Positions 10,601-23,600 of a stretch of DNA of 64,000 bases are shown one piece after another. The position numbers were made by a program, and so were the translations under genes. Source of the DNA: Candidula unifasciata (lineage: Eukaryota; Mollusca; Gastropoda; Stylommatophora; Geomitridae); contig CAJHNH020000207.1 in NCBI GenBank assembly GCA_905116865.2, positions 18,501 to 82,500 on the forward strand. Reading direction: 5' to 3'. Positions within the stretch are counted from its first letter, which is position 1. Every line of letters begins with the position of its first letter. The notes beneath the pieces were generated by a model. The model had not been told where the DNA came from. It searched no databases and saw only the letters and a list, made by a program, of their open reading frames with translations.

Positions 10601-10944
10601 TGTCACATAGTGTCTAACCAGTTGACATGCTGAACCCTTGTCCATGAGCTATGTCTCATAAGGCATCGTTATCTAAATTGAACTAGGCTGCCATAATCAC
10701 ATAAGAACGGAAATTAGGGAAGGAAAGGCAGATGGGGAATTTTGAGAACATCACTAGGAAATCTGATTATGTTTTTTAATTGGTCACAGCAAGTATCATT
10801 TCGTCATCCTCGTGATTCTAGACCCATATATGAAATGCCAAGCCACCAGCAATTACCGGCACACATCCATCAAGCGCCACGACGGATTGGAAAAAATATT
10901 AGCAGAAGGCATGGTACCAGTAATAAGGGATCATCATGAAGCAG

Positions 10945-11645
10945 GTCCTTTGCAGAACGTCGATCTCATCACGGTCCGCATGAAATAAACTCTGTCTCTC
11001 GCTAGTTCTCCAGCCTCATGTACTTCCATACTTAAGGAGTCACCTATATCCTGTGCCCATCTTCGTGTCAGTCGGCCCCTGCCCCTCCTTCCTGGTACCA
11101 TGCCTTCAGCTATAATATTTCCCAGTCTGTCGTGGCGCTTGATATGACCAAAATATTTCAGCTTCTGAGACAGGTTGATGTTTATTAGCCACTCTTCCTT
11201 GATGTTCAGATCTTTCAAGATGTCAGTATTTCTCCTCTTCTTTGTCCAAGATATTCTGAGAATCTTTCTAAAGCATTTCAGCTCAAAGGCTCCTATTCTC
11301 TTAAGCACTGAGAGATAGTCCACGACTCACATCCGTATGTAGCACAGGGAAGATGCGTGCTCTCAAAATTCTGATTTTGATCTCCTTGCTGGTGCTTAAC
11401 CATAGATTTTTAAGGCTGTTTATTCTTTGCATTGCTATGGTCATCCTCTTTTTAATTTCTGTAAAACAGTTTCCATTGCTGTTTATTAGAGAGCCTAGAT
11501 TTTCAAAGTTTGTGACATTTTCAATTTCTTCACTATTTATCGTGGTTTTTGGGTGACAGCCAATTTTATCTGGGGACATTGTTTTCGTTTTCTTTAAATT
11601 CAAAAACAGATTCTGATCTTCATTGTGCTTTTGGACAGACAATGT
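10945..11645 (-). pseudogene. RTE-type retrotransposon C-terminal region (family I), best copy
   Basis: Two minus-strand open pieces cover the end of a reverse transcriptase polyprotein. The first has LFLNLKKTKTMSPDKIG and IENVTNFENLGSLINSNGNC, matching the K(T)KTM...(F)LG..I...G palm-to-thumb spacing. The second has RIGAFELKCFRKILRISWTK, KLKYFGHIKRHDRLG and GMVPGRRGRGRLTRRWAQDI, the typical end of these proteins. A frameshift near 11300-11325 destroys the LYGCESW motif. It shares over 80 per cent of residues by eye with 42660-43165. Confidence 0.85.
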
Positions 11646-11929
11646 TAAATTTTCTATTCCCTTTACGCTGTTCGAAAGAAGGACTATGCCATCTGTGGTC
11701 AGCTCTGTAGTGTGTTAAAAAACATAACTCAAGAGATAAGAACGATTTGACATTTATATTTATACACAATACTCTTTAGATAACAGTGATTATTCTTCAT
11801 TTATAAACAAATGTTAACTTTATTCATATAATAAGAATAATATACTTACATTCACAGCATAATATATTTTGAAGGAAAAACAATATGTAACTGTTTATAA
11901 GTAAGCAATCAAACTTGCATACTATGGAT
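11646..11929. other. No gene seen
   Basis: AT-rich; ATAATAT-rich around 11830-11880. No recognisable feature. Confidence 0.5.
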
Positions 11930-12235
11930 TTAACACATAGATATAGAATACATTCTTCTTCTTCATCACACTCACGGGCTGTAATATCCGTTGCAAAGTC
12001 TTGGTTGTTCATCCACTCCTGCACTTTGGTCTTGATCGAGAACTTGTGTTTTGCGTGCATATCCATTTTACAGATCTGGCTTATATGTATGCAGACTGTT
12101 GGCTCCTGGCCTGCCAGGCAGACGCACTCCAACTCTGAAGGAAACACCACTGATGAGCTGCCTTAACCCGAGCTTGTTGGGGGGGGGGGGTGCATTTGTT
12201 CTTTTTCAAAAAGGAGTCCGACAGCCCACAGAGGA
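11930..12235 (+). repeat. Interspersed repeat family F copy
   Basis: Blocks: TTCTTCTTCTTC seed, CGGGCTGTAATATCC, TTTTGCGTGCATATCCATTT, TACAGATCTGGCTTATATGT and CAGACTGTTGGCTCCTGGCC. The other copies, 22135-22490 and 33235-33535, have the same order. There is no coding potential. Confidence 0.75.
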
Positions 12236-12579
12236 AATAGGATACATTAAAAACTAACACACATTTCAGGCAGTATCTATTTAGACTTCGTTCGGTGGTG
12301 TCAAAAATGTGCTTGGAAAACTTCAATGAAATCAGTGTATCACAGTTTCCAAGACAACATAGGTTACATTCGTTTGTGTTTGTTATATTGTGAAGATCCT
12401 CTTCCGTTCGCTTTTACATCATTATAATAATAACATAGAATAGAAAGTTATGGAGTCCAGTTTTGACACGTTTTGTCTAAAGCAACACTCAGTATTGCTT
12501 TTCCTGTATTGCCTATTTGTAAATCTTTCGAGACTTTCCATAGTATTTTTTTTTTCACCCATGGAGCAGCTGACTGATT

Positions 12580-12780
12580 GACTGACCTTCTACCCCACCA
12601 GGACATCACACAAGCGATAAACACCCGATGACACAAGGTGCCACCGTGTGGATGAGAATACCCCGTGGAGAGGTCCTGGAAACGGCGTTCAGCCATTAGA
12701 TCATATTTATGGCAGGGCTATATTGCGGCCCCTGGTAAGAGCCAGGGTAGGGCTTCAAAATAACAAAAAATTGCATCCCA
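12580..12780 (-). repeat. Interspersed repeat family E copy
   Basis: GGACATCACACAAGCGATAA, CCCGTGGAGAGGTCCTGG, ATTGCGGCCCCTGGTAAGAG and GGGCTTCAAAATAACAAAAA occur in the same order as at 418-672. Confidence 0.8.
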
Positions 12781-13740
12781 CAAAGGGATGACAAATGAAA
12801 GGACTTATGGAACATCTTCTGCAAGACGTCAATTATAGCTCTTCAAAACTAGCCCCGCCCCAAATAATTGTGTAGTGGGGTGAGTTGCCCCACGTTATCA
12901 TGAAAAGAAATTATCTTTTGAAGTATTTTTTTTACGTACTTCATATTATTTCAGGTTTTTTTTTCATTTGCCATTTAGTTCAATATTATTAATAAAATGC
13001 TGAGTGACAAATAAATATAATAATATACTTGAAATAATATGAAATCAAAAACGCAAGCTTTAAATGACAGCTTTATGTTGTGGAACAACCCTTCAAAATA
13101 AGGACGGGGTCTGTTAGTTTCCTTACAAAATTATTGGCTGGGTTGAGTTCAAGGGACCCCTAGACCACCGGTTGTGATGCTTCTGTCTGTCTGTCAGCCC
13201 CCCCCCCCCCCCAACAAATCTCTTTCATTTTTCTTCACTGCAGAATATTATTATTATTACACAACACATTTTTCATTTCCCCCTTTTCAATGTCTGCTTG
13301 TGACTTCCCAAAGTCCCGTTCCCTCCTCTCCCCCCTCCCCCCCCCCCCCACCACCACCACCATATCCCCGGTCCCTGTCTTATTGCTGACGTCTAGGTCG
13401 TCTTTGTCAGTTTCTGAATGTCTCCACTGTATCTCCCAATGTTCTGTTTTTATCTAAAAGAAATATTGTCAGTGCATCCACAATCGGAGTCATTGTTAAT
13501 TTGACTCTCATATGTCAACATCGATAGATATTGTTCTAATGTACATAACGCATACAAATCATGAACATGTTAAACAAGCAACTTTCTAAACAAAATTAGA
13601 GATGCTGCTAAACTACATAGAAAAACAATTCACATAAAACTCATTTATATTAAACAAACAGTGATTTGTATGTACAAAATAAATCACAGAAAGTATTTAG
13701 GTAACAATAATCAGGAGAAGGGAGGAGACACGTTTAGAGA
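12781..13740. other. No gene seen; homopolymer-rich
   Basis: Contains C runs at 13198-13212 and 13331-13349, poly-T tracts, and an AATATGAA/TTCATATT inverted pair around 12945 and 13040. No gene is supported. Confidence 0.55.
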
Positions 13741-13741
13741 G

Positions 13742-13850
<109 letters not shown>

Positions 13851-13944
13851 TGCAGAACTTGAAAATTCAAAACCAGTTGCTAAAGCTTCTGTATGCTAAA
13901 TTTTGATCAGTGCTGCCAAAGTTTAAATCGTCCCCACTTGGGAT

Positions 13945-14175
13945 GCAAATGTTTTGTAGTTTGAAGCCCCACCCTGGCTTCTGCCGGGGGCCGTGTATAT
14001 AGCCGGTGCATAGATCTGGCCTAGCAAAAGAAATGGCCTAAGGGATGAAATGAGTTTCTGGGACCTCTCCACGGGTGATCCTTATCCGCATGGTGGCACG
14101 TTTGTGTCACCGGGTGTTTATCGCTTGTGTGATGTCCTAGTGGGGTACAACCAGCTACCTACCTACCTGCCGAAG
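13945..14175 (+). repeat. Interspersed repeat family E copy
   Basis: TTTGAAGCCCCACCCTGGCT, TCTGCCGGGGGCCGTGTATA, GGACCTCTCCACGGG and TTATCGCTTGTGTGATGTCC occur in order, opposite in orientation to 418-672 and 12580-12780. Confidence 0.8.
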
Positions 14176-14282
14176 TTTGTACACATTTGATATTTGACCC
14201 TTGTCGAGAAAAATCTAAACTGATTTTAGTAGGTTTTGAACATTTTACATTATTATTTTAAATTCTGGTATTGTGTTGAATC

Positions 14283-15790
<1,508 letters not shown>

Positions 15791-17163
15791 TTTTTTTTTA
15801 AATAATTAGGAGTATACTGAAAATAGACGTAACAGAAATGCTCCATTTGATGTGATTTGTCAAGTGCTGTTTGGTTCACTTCTTAAAGACCAGTTTAGCA
15901 ATGTCAGTCCAGACGAATGTTTAATCTTCCTGCCTGATGCATTTCTGATTCAGTTTTATTTCATAGTATTTTGTAATATTATGCCTTTTTTTTCTCGTTT
16001 TAATCAAATTTTTTTGAGTTCAAGTTTTTAATTTGAGCGAGCATAACGATATAAATGTTAGCTCAGATAGTGATGATAACTAAGATAATACTTCGAAGAA
16101 GTTCAAAGCTAAATGTTTGCAGCTGCTAAGGATTTTTTTTTAAAAGGACCATCAAAATTGCTCAGATAAAAAAAATAGTCCCCAAGGTTTGTGGTCAGTG
16201 AATGGACAAATAATGTCAGTTCTTATGAGATAAAACGTAAGCCGTTAAATATATATATATATTAATATGTACGCGTGGTTTTGTAAAGATGTTTTAACGA
16301 TTTTTTGCTTTGAATTAAAAAATTTACAACTTGGTACCTTTAGGCGTGTTTTATAATGCATTTAAAAAAACATTTGGTTTCACTCCCCAAAAAATCTCGA
16401 CAACCCTCGCCCAGATGTAAATTAACAGGTTAAATTCCAAATGGTTACGAGGTAAAATAGTGATTTTGACGACACCCCCGCCGAGCTTCGACTAAAATAT
16501 GGGTGTAGAATTACGTGCCCAATTCGCCTAAAAGTGTGGAAAAGGGTCCTTTACTTTACTTTATCCGGATAATGGCTGTTTGAGTCACTGCTTTTCAGTG
16601 TTTCAGGTTGCAACCTCAAAGTAGAAAAAAATAATTACACACATACACGTTTGCGCCCTGTAAAAAACAATAATAATAGTGAAAAGACCAAAAAGATGAA
16701 GATTAAATGTTACGTTATCAGACTCGGCGTCAGTGAGTAATGCACCAATGCAAACGGGAAGAAGCATGGACAAAGCTGATATCATCAATGCTGTAGGGAC
16801 TAGGTTAGGGGATATTGGCGAATCTATGATGCTGACACACCTACGTGACCAAGGAGTCAAGCTTGGTGAAGCACGGCTTTGCTATCTTCGAGGTAAAGTC
16901 AGGAGATGCTGTAACCGACTCCTTATAGGAACAACCAGTAGAGGATTCCATGGAGTGGCTGCTGCATCAGAGGACTGAGCATGGGGATGCGCAATTGTGC
17001 CAGGTCATTGCATTCCACAACTGAACTTTGGGCATTTATTCCCATGCGTGCTCAGTCCTCCTATGCAACAGCCATCTCAAGGTACCGGAGTGGGGATATG
17101 AATTAACATCAATCAACATACTTAAAATGACACGTATTAGTTGACACCAAGGTAGTATTGCAC
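15791..17163. repeat. Direct segmental duplication, copy 2
   Basis: Adjacent head-to-tail copy of 14283-15790 with scattered substitutions, a shorter AT tract (16248-16262), and a deletion of about 40 bases relative to copy 1 after CTTCCTGCCT. An 81-residue frame at 16733-16978 (MQTGRSMDKADIINAVGTRL, then GVKLGEARLCYLRGKVRRC) is open only in this copy. I do not recognise it. Confidence 0.95.
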
Positions 17164-17189
17164 TAACGTCGACACTAACAACCAAAAGA

Positions 17190-17345
17190 AAAGAAGAAAA
17201 CAAATCTAGACACCATAAATGAGATGTCTATTACGAATTCTGAAAGATTCAAGAAAAGACAGGACCAAAAAAAAAAAAAAATACCCGGAAACAGTTGGGG
17301 ACTGAACCAGTGCTAAGTTGCATCAAGAGACAGCAGGTCAGATGG
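17190..17345 (+). pseudogene. Short RTE-like C-terminal fragment
   Basis: Encodes NSERFKKRQDQ, an A run, then KQLGTEPVLSCIKRQQVRWF and RNASKLQ. The LG.EP...IKR.Q.RWFGH pattern is typical of the end of RTE-like reverse transcriptase proteins. The 14-A insertion and downstream stop mark it as dead. Confidence 0.6.
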
Positions 17346-17399
17346 TTCAGAAATGCGTCCAAACTACAATAGGGCATCTCACCACCTATATATATATAT

Positions 17400-18475
17400 A
17401 TGGCTTTAATGCCAAACCAATACTGTTGTGTAGGGACAAAAGAAAAATTGGTAAGTGCAGGGGAAAGTGGGAGTTGGTACCTCGCCATTTGCCTTGCGTA
17501 TGTAGGTTCGTTTCACGGACTTCTTACTTTGGTTTACAGGGACAATTGTTTCGGAAAACCCTGGGATCATCCCATAGAGCTATCAAGTTCCTGGCTTGTG
17601 TGACACTCCCAGCAGGTAGCTTGCCGTCGTTTTGCAGAGACAGACCTAGCCATTTAAAACGCAGGGCAATAAAGTCGATATTTTCGACTCTAAATATGTA
17701 AGCATTAAGTTACAAGCGTTTGCATTCATATAGAGTGAGGGAATGAAAGAGCGGCTTTTCTGGCTACAAAAGCAATAGCTACGGGAACATTGGACAAGGG
17801 AGATAATCTGAGGACCATATATGAACGACTGTTGACAGAAGACACGATCTTAGGTGAAATAATATGGGCAAGAACATGTGAACGAAGAATTATCAGTGGA
17901 TCCGGCAAGGAGTGACGTATGAGAGGAGGAGAACCACATGTGTATAATCAGTATGCTACGAGAACCGTTAGCATCTACACATTCGCTGCGGGAGACGGAG
18001 CCTCTATGCGTATGTCCGGTATGCTATAATGTCGATTCTTAAATAACTATTTGTAATATAGTGACGCCTTAAATCATTTGGCACTAGGCGTCCTTTGGGA
18101 GCTCTTTACATGTTGTGCCTTTCTTTAGTGCCTCATTCACTTTTTACCTCAGCCCTTTCATCTGTATCCTACCTTTAACTCTTTCAATTCCATACAATTA
18201 TTTTTTTTTAAATTGCTGTCGATGCAACAATGAATGAATTTAGGCAACAGATCCTTCAGACAGAAGGAGTTAAAGTATATAGCTCTCTGGAACTCAGGGG
18301 ATTAAACGAGGGCAGTGGATGCAAGTGGCGCACAGACCACAGGCTGCAAAAGAAGCCTTTGATGCTAGGCCTGAAACAAGGGCCTGGACATTTTGTCATT
18401 AGGCTCTAACCTTCAGGCCCGTATGCGACGGAACACTTTACTTTCCGTCGGCAGAAAAGTCAGAAATGTTCCTGC
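17400..18475. other. No gene seen
   Basis: Contains the family G tail at 17985-18045. A 170-base open stretch at about 17739-17914 (ERAAFLATKAIATGTLDKGD) is unrecognised and may be a transposon remnant. Confidence 0.5.
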
Positions 18476-18479
18476 TTAC

Positions 18480-18870
18480 TGTGTGTGTATGCGTGGGGTG
18501 TGTGTGTGTGTGTGTGATGTGTGTGTGTTTGTTGTGTGTCTGGTGTATGTGTTTGTGTGTGCACGCGTGTTTATGTGTGTGTGTGTAGTGTATATGTTTG
18601 TGGTGTGTATGTGTGTGTGTGTGTGTGTGTGTGGTGAGTATATGGTGTGTATGTGTGTGTATATGTATGTTTGTGTGCGTGTGGGGTGTGTGTGTGTGGT
18701 GTAAGTGTGTTTGTGTGTATGTGTGTTGTGTGTGTTTTTGTGTATGTGTGTGTGTGGTATTTATGTGTGTGGTTTGTGTATGCATGCGACTTTATGTGTG
18801 TGTGTGGTGTTTATGTTGTGTGTATGCAGGTGCATGTGTTTGAATGTCATGTGTGTGAGTGTGCGTGCAT
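18480..18870. repeat. TG-rich degenerate microsatellite
   Basis: GTGTGT-rich tract with TGTATG variants, about 390 bases, directly beyond the TRPC stop codon. Cys/Val-rich open frames across it are periodicity artefacts. Confidence 0.95.
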
Positions 18871-18905
18871 GAAGCGTGAGTTTGTGTTAGTAAACCAATG
18901 ACCAT

Positions 18906-19417
18906 CTACTTACTAACATTATTATTATTATTAACACTTAAAAAGTGGTCTATGCTCTTCTCCTCGTACACAACTTCTCCAGCCAGTATCGGCTGCTCAT
19001 CTCCCTGCACAATATCACCGACCTGGATCACATACAGCTCTGTCTGCTTGACCACCGTCGAATACGAGGAGTAGTCTGATAACCTCTCCTCTCTGTCCGA
19101 ATCCTCATCTTCAAAATCCTCCTCCGGCTCTTCGTGTATATCACATTGAATGTCCGTGTACTGTTCAGAGAAATCATTCAATGAAATATCTGATCTTGTG
19201 CCCGCGGAGTGTAGCTGGGAATGTCGACTTTCTGCTGGGGATAGAGGGTTCCACTCCACGGGCTGTAGGACGCCGTCTACAGACAAGGATTTCACCTGCT
19301 TGGCGATCTCACGAACTGCGTCTACTGCCATGATCATGCTCTCATCTTTAGCTTTGTAGTGGGTCATCACCTCGTAGCGCATGCGCTCGAAATGATGTTT
19401 GATATCGTCAGTTGTGC
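18906..19417 (-). CDS. TRPC: TRPC exon 12: C-terminal coiled coil and acidic tail, probable last exon
   Basis: The acceptor is GATTTACTTCCAG and the entry phase is 1. The exon encodes 169 residues to TAG. It starts TTDDIKHHFERMRYEVMTHY, continues as a likely coiled-coil helix to about residue 45, then a Ser/Pro region and a strongly acidic stretch (HEEPEEDFEDEDSDREE) followed by SSYSTVVKQTELYVIQVGD. The last residues come from an (AAT)n run. GTTA|GTAAGTAG overlaps the stop at 18906-18914 and is a good donor, so the tail could instead splice to a further exon. I see no polyadenylation signal directly after the stop; a TG/CA-rich tract begins within about 40 bases. Confidence 0.85.
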
Positions 19418-19477
19418 CTGGAAGTAAATCATTATATTTTCTTTAAAAAGTGTTTAAGTAAGAAGGGAATCGCTGCG

Positions 19478-19640
19478 GGTATCGTTTACACGCTCGTCTG
19501 CGGATCGGAAGGTCATGGGTGGTCTTTCAGATCCAGCTAGCCTTAAATGTGGGTACCAGGTGAGGTCATAGGAAGTAAGAGTGGCTGGCGTGAACTTGAC
19601 CTGATGTTGACCACAATCCCCACAGAGTGATGATGATGCT
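19478..19640 (+). repeat. SINE family A copy
   Basis: CTCGTCTGCGGATCGGAAGG is the tRNA-like head, then AAATGTGGGTACCAGGTGAG and GGCGTGAACTTGACCTGATG. It lies in the last TRPC intron. Confidence 0.75.
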
Positions 19641-19859
19641 GATGATGAAGTAAGTAATCTTTTTCTATACTAGTGGCGTATTGGGCGTGTGATGCTAGAC
19701 ATGTGTTTTTTTTCTAATAGATCTGCTAAATATTAGCCTCTCGAGTGTCGACTGGTCTTTAAAAAATAGGAGTTTCATCGAGGTGGCTGGTGTAGGGTTT
19801 ACAGCCGGTGAATGCGAAGAAGAAGAGGGAGTGTACAAGAGTACAAGTGTACTTATAAA

Positions 19860-20620
19860 CAAACTGATCTTAACAATGAATAAATGAATTAAGAATTGAC
19901 ATCACTGCACTTGAGACATCCCCACACCTGTTGAAATCCGATGTATTGTTGTACCGGTCCCCAGAGCCATGAAAGAACTTCCATCCATTGGAGTGTTCAT
20001 GCAGAGCAGTTGCTCAAAGTCCTTAAGGCGGCGACCCTACAATACAGCTTCTTATGTTGTGTCGACCCCCAACAATAAAATTATTTTCGTTGCTACGATG
20101 GTCTTAGGCGATTTATGTGACAGTGTCGCGACCCACAGGCCGAGAACCGCTGATGTAGAATCTTCACCTAACCCGCTTCCGAAATGATACCATCTACACA
20201 GCCTCACCCCACCCCTCTTTCTTCAGTTGTCAACGAAGCTTAGACGTGTTAAAAGTATCAGTACTTTAACAATAAATGAAAGATAATTAATTACTTAATA
20301 ACTAGTCACTAGAGACAATCAGTGGGGGGTACTAAGTATGCCTTTATCGACCTGGATAATAAGTATGAGGTACATGATAACTGTCCAGTCTGGTTAATGC
20401 GTAAAGTTACATTAAGTGCTCGATAACTGATTGATTTGGATAGTGAGTACGAAGTGACTTGAAATGTGACAACTGATCGTCTCTTATAATCAGTACAGTG
20501 TGCATAGATACGGTAAGTTGAGTTGAGTCAGGAATTGACATCACATCACTCGGGGCATTACTATGCGTGCTCCGTCCTGATCTTCAGCAGCCAGCGCCGA
20601 AGTCCAATACTGAAGGTACC
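19860..20620. repeat. Family G copies and low-complexity intron
   Basis: AATTAAGAATTGACATCACT at 19886 and GAATTGACATCACATCACTC at 20531 begin two minus-orientation copies of the family G block. Between them is unremarkable AT-rich intron with several ATAATAAGT/GATAACTG motifs. Confidence 0.55.
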
Positions 20621-20880
20621 AGTCACAATCTGGTTGAATGTCCGTTTTGCCATTTCTCCAAGTGTAGTGAGCCAGCCAGATCCTCTGGTTACACCCAGGT
20701 GCCTCATTCTCTTCAGGCCATGATCTTGTTTCTCTACTGATTCCGTTGCTTGTTACCAAAGTGCATTGACCACAGAGATGCGTGATAACTGATAAATATG
20801 GATAATGACAGAACCGGACACACAAATACTGAACGAATAATAAATGACCGATGCTCCTTTTTCACGCTGCATTTACTCAC

Positions 20881-20947
20881 CGCCACTGATTTCACTCTCT
20901 CGCTGCATGTCGTAGATGAATCTCTGAACGATACATTGAATGATCTC
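20881..20947 (-). CDS. TRPC: TRPC exon 11: short C-terminal helix exon
   Basis: This 67-base exon enters in phase 0 and leaves in phase 1, with acceptor GTATGATTCACAAACAG-type sequence in the gene orientation region 20948-20965 and donor GGCG|GTGAGT. It encodes EIIQCIVQRFIYDMQRESEI and SG. Insect TRP and TRPL have a comparable segment (a di-hydrophobic pair, RRLI.RYI) before a coiled coil in the C-terminal tail. It joins exon 10 as MTMYQ-EIIQCIVQRF and exon 12 as SGG-TTDDIK. The exon is too short for an ORF search and was found from phase and motif expectations. Confidence 0.82.
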
Positions 20948-20989
20948 CTGTTTGAAGTATGATTCACAAAGATTATTACCATCCAAACA

Positions 20990-21842
20990 TTATTTTAATT
21001 TATGGTGACGTAAATGAGAAAGTGTGAATATACTCCAGTATACTCCTATGTACTGTATCTCCTCCGTACTCAGTCTGCCTCATACAGATTCGACATTGGC
21101 TTTGTGGTCAGGATCACAGTACAGACGAGTCAAAACTTTCCTTCCGATCAACTATCGCACGTCTCCAAATGACAGTCGACCAAGATTAACAGCAGTTCAC
21201 GGATTTATCATCAATACAAAATGAGCGACAAGAATCAACATTAAAGCCCAATACTTTAGCCATTCGGGCAAGGTCCTCTTGCTCAAACTCTTCGTCCACA
21301 CTCTTCAAACGATGGACACTGGCATGTACATGACTGGCACAACCAACGGGCCATAGAACACAACTGTTGTCCTCTACTGTAATTCAACACAGCTTCACTT
21401 CTTGCCGTTCAGGACTAACGTTCATTCAGGTTCCATCCAGATCCACGTTCATACTTATCACTCTGGATCCAGTTTCCCGTTGCCTCGTGTTGCCAAATCA
21501 AACTCACTAAATCTCGTGTTCTTCCTTTCCCACTCTAGCCTCTGTTTTGCAGCCTGTGGACTTCCCTATATCCACTAAACACTTAGAACCCTTATTCTAT
21601 TCTTATATTTAGGACAATTACAGACATAGATATTTTTCTTGTTCTTATGTTCGACTTTTACCGCTTCGGGTGTAGAGGGTTCTGCTTCTTGTTCTTCTGG
21701 CAGCCTCGAAAATAGTCATGTCCTGATATTGTTTAGTTTCTCTAATGTTATCTTTCCATATTATTCAAGGTCTACCCTGTGCTCTACGTCCTTCTCCTCT
21801 TTTCATGCACGCTGTGCATGGTATAGCGTCACAATGAACACT
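20990..21842. other. Intron sequence, no feature seen
   Basis: Intron between TRPC exons 10 and 11. No repeat family or coding signal is recognised. Confidence 0.5.
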
Positions 21843-22130
21843 CTCTTCTTCTTCTTCTTCTTCTTCTTCTTCTTCTTCTTCTTCTTCTTCTTCTTCTTCT
21901 TCTTCTTCTTCTTCTTCTTCTTCTTCTTCTTCTTCTTCTTTTTCTTCTTCTTCTTCTTCTTCTTCTTCTTCTTCTTCTTCTTCTTCTTCTTCTTCTTCTT
22001 CTTCTTCTTCTTCTTCTTCTTCTTCTTCTTCTTCTTCTTCTTCTTCTTCTTCTTCTTCTTCTTCTTCTTTCTTCTTCTTCTTCTTCTTTTTTCTTCTTCT
22101 TCTTCTTCTTCTTCTTCTTTTTTCTCTTTT
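21843..22130. repeat. (TTC)n microsatellite, about 95 units
   Basis: Nearly pure TTC over about 240 bases, with a few T insertions toward the right end. In the sense of the TRPC transcript it is (GAA)n. It lies in the intron between exons 10 and 11. Confidence 0.98.
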
Positions 22131-22134
22131 TTTC

Positions 22135-22490
22135 TTTGTTATCGGCTGTAATTTCAGCGTAGAGTTCTGTTTGATCGTCCACGTCCAGACATTAGTCTTG
22201 TTCCAGAACCTCAGTTTTGCGTGCACATCCGTTTCACAGATCTGGCTTATTTGTATGCACAAACTCTTGGTTCCTTGCTACACCGTCAGAAGATGTATTG
22301 CGACTTTGATGCATGTCCCCAAATAGTCGACTTCTACGACATTTGTGTTGAAGCAGTAGGTATATTCTTGTGTCCCTTCACCCATACGACATGCTTGTTG
22401 AGAAAGCAGGACGTACATTTTTGTTTTTCTCATCCCCCCTACCCCCTACCCCTACCCTTCCCGGCATTGGAGCCCCGGAATACAGAGAGG
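22135..22490 (+). repeat. Interspersed repeat family F copy
   Basis: TCGGCTGTAATTTCAGCGTA, CCAGAACCTCAGTTTTGCGT, CACAGATCTGGCTTATTTGT and CATGCTTGTTGAGAAAGCAG occur in the order of 33235-33535. The (TTC)n above occupies the place of the short TTC seed of the other copies. Confidence 0.75.
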
Positions 22491-22589
22491 GAATTGTCTG
22501 TTTTGATAGGTCGGAATAAAAATTGTAGTCAATGTTATTTTAATAATTAATACTTGCTCTTTTGTAATCCCAGTTTAAAATAGGTAGTA

Positions 22590-22636
22590 ACTAACTAAAT
22601 AACTGACTAATTGATCAACTAACCAACTAAATAAGC

Positions 22637-22706
<70 letters not shown>

Positions 22707-23045
22707 TTGAGTGATTAACTAACTAACTAACTAACTAAGCAACTAAATAACTAACTAACTAGCTAGCTAACTAATTGATCATCTAACTAACTAACTAGCT
22801 AACGAATTGATCACCTAACTAACTAACTAACTAACTAGCTAACTAATTAATCAACTAACTAACTAAGCAACTAACTAACTAACTAACTAGCTAACTAACT
22901 AAATAACTAAATAACTAATTAACCAACCAAATAACTAACTAAGCAACCAACCAACTATCTACTTAACTAATAAACAAACTAGCTAACTAACTAAATAACT
23001 AACTTATGAACAAACTAATTAACCAGCCAACCAAATAACTAACTA
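22590..23045. repeat. (AACT)n degenerate tetranucleotide tract
   Basis: About 455 bases of AACT with AATTGATC and AAGC interruptions. The complement, (AGTT)n, is at 48388-48541 in the same gene. Confidence 0.97.
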
Positions 23046-23177
23046 AAATTGAAGAAGAAGACAACAGATTCTTGACAGTCTTGTATCGTTTCATGGAAAG
23101 GTGTCAGCACATAGGCTGATGAATGCTGTTCGCGATCACGTGCTATGAAGAGATATGATCGTCCCGCACCAGTCGAC

Positions 23178-23250
23178 AAGGCACTTGATGATGATGATGA
23201 TGATAATGATGACGACGATGATGATGATAACGATGATGATGATTTTGTGA
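23178..23250. repeat. (GAT)n microsatellite
   Basis: Imperfect GAT repeats about 20 bases from the donor of TRPC exon 10. Confidence 0.9.
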
Positions 23251-23272
23251 TGACGACGGTGGTGATAAATAC

Positions 23273-23398
23273 CTGATACATTGTCATATCCTTTGCAGTT
23301 TTTGATTTCACATTCGAATGAAAGTTGCTGTTCTTGCCCATGTGAGGCGCACCAGTTGGCGTCGGTTCATTGTCTAATGCATTTGTGTTCCGATTAGC
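23273..23398 (-). CDS. TRPC: TRPC exon 10: C-terminal linker
   Basis: The exon is 126 bases (42 codons), phase 0-0, with acceptor TTGCTTCCACAAATCTCTAG and donor CAG|GTATTT. It encodes ANRNTNALDNEPTPTGAPHM, then GKNSNFHSNVKSKTAKDMTM and YQ. The sequence is low in hydrophobic residues and has no strong family match. It is supported by phase agreement with exons 9 and 11 and by its place in the chain. An internal acceptor (GCATTAG) would give a shorter exon but the wrong phase. An extra exon in the 9.5-kb intron to its right cannot be excluded. Confidence 0.72.
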
Positions 23399-23465
23399 CT
23401 AGAGATTTGTGGAAGCAACAGAATTTAGAAACTTATAGGGCATATCTATACTGTAAACAAACGAA

Positions 23466-23600
23466 TGAATATTGAATGTTGAATAAAGAATTGACATCAC
23501 AGCACTCGGAACACTCCCATGAGTGCTACATCCCCATCTTCAGCTGCAAACGAAGAGTTCCAGTTCCGAGCAGTGGTGTAGAGCCAGTCAGTCTATCGGT
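23466..23600 (-). repeat. Interspersed repeat family G copy
   Basis: AAAGAATTGACATCACAGCA, ACTCCCATGAGTGCTACATC and CCCCATCTTCAGCTGC are the complement of the 1960-2150 block. Confidence 0.65.

Noticed and set aside
16733..16978. 81-residue frame as a host gene
   Set aside because: The paralogous copy 1 is frameshifted, with no recognisable domain or splice context.
23350..23374. Alternative acceptor GCATTAG for TRPC exon 10
   Set aside because: It gives phase 1 while exon 9 ends in phase 0; the upstream acceptor CTCTAG gives phase 0 and a better pyrimidine tract.
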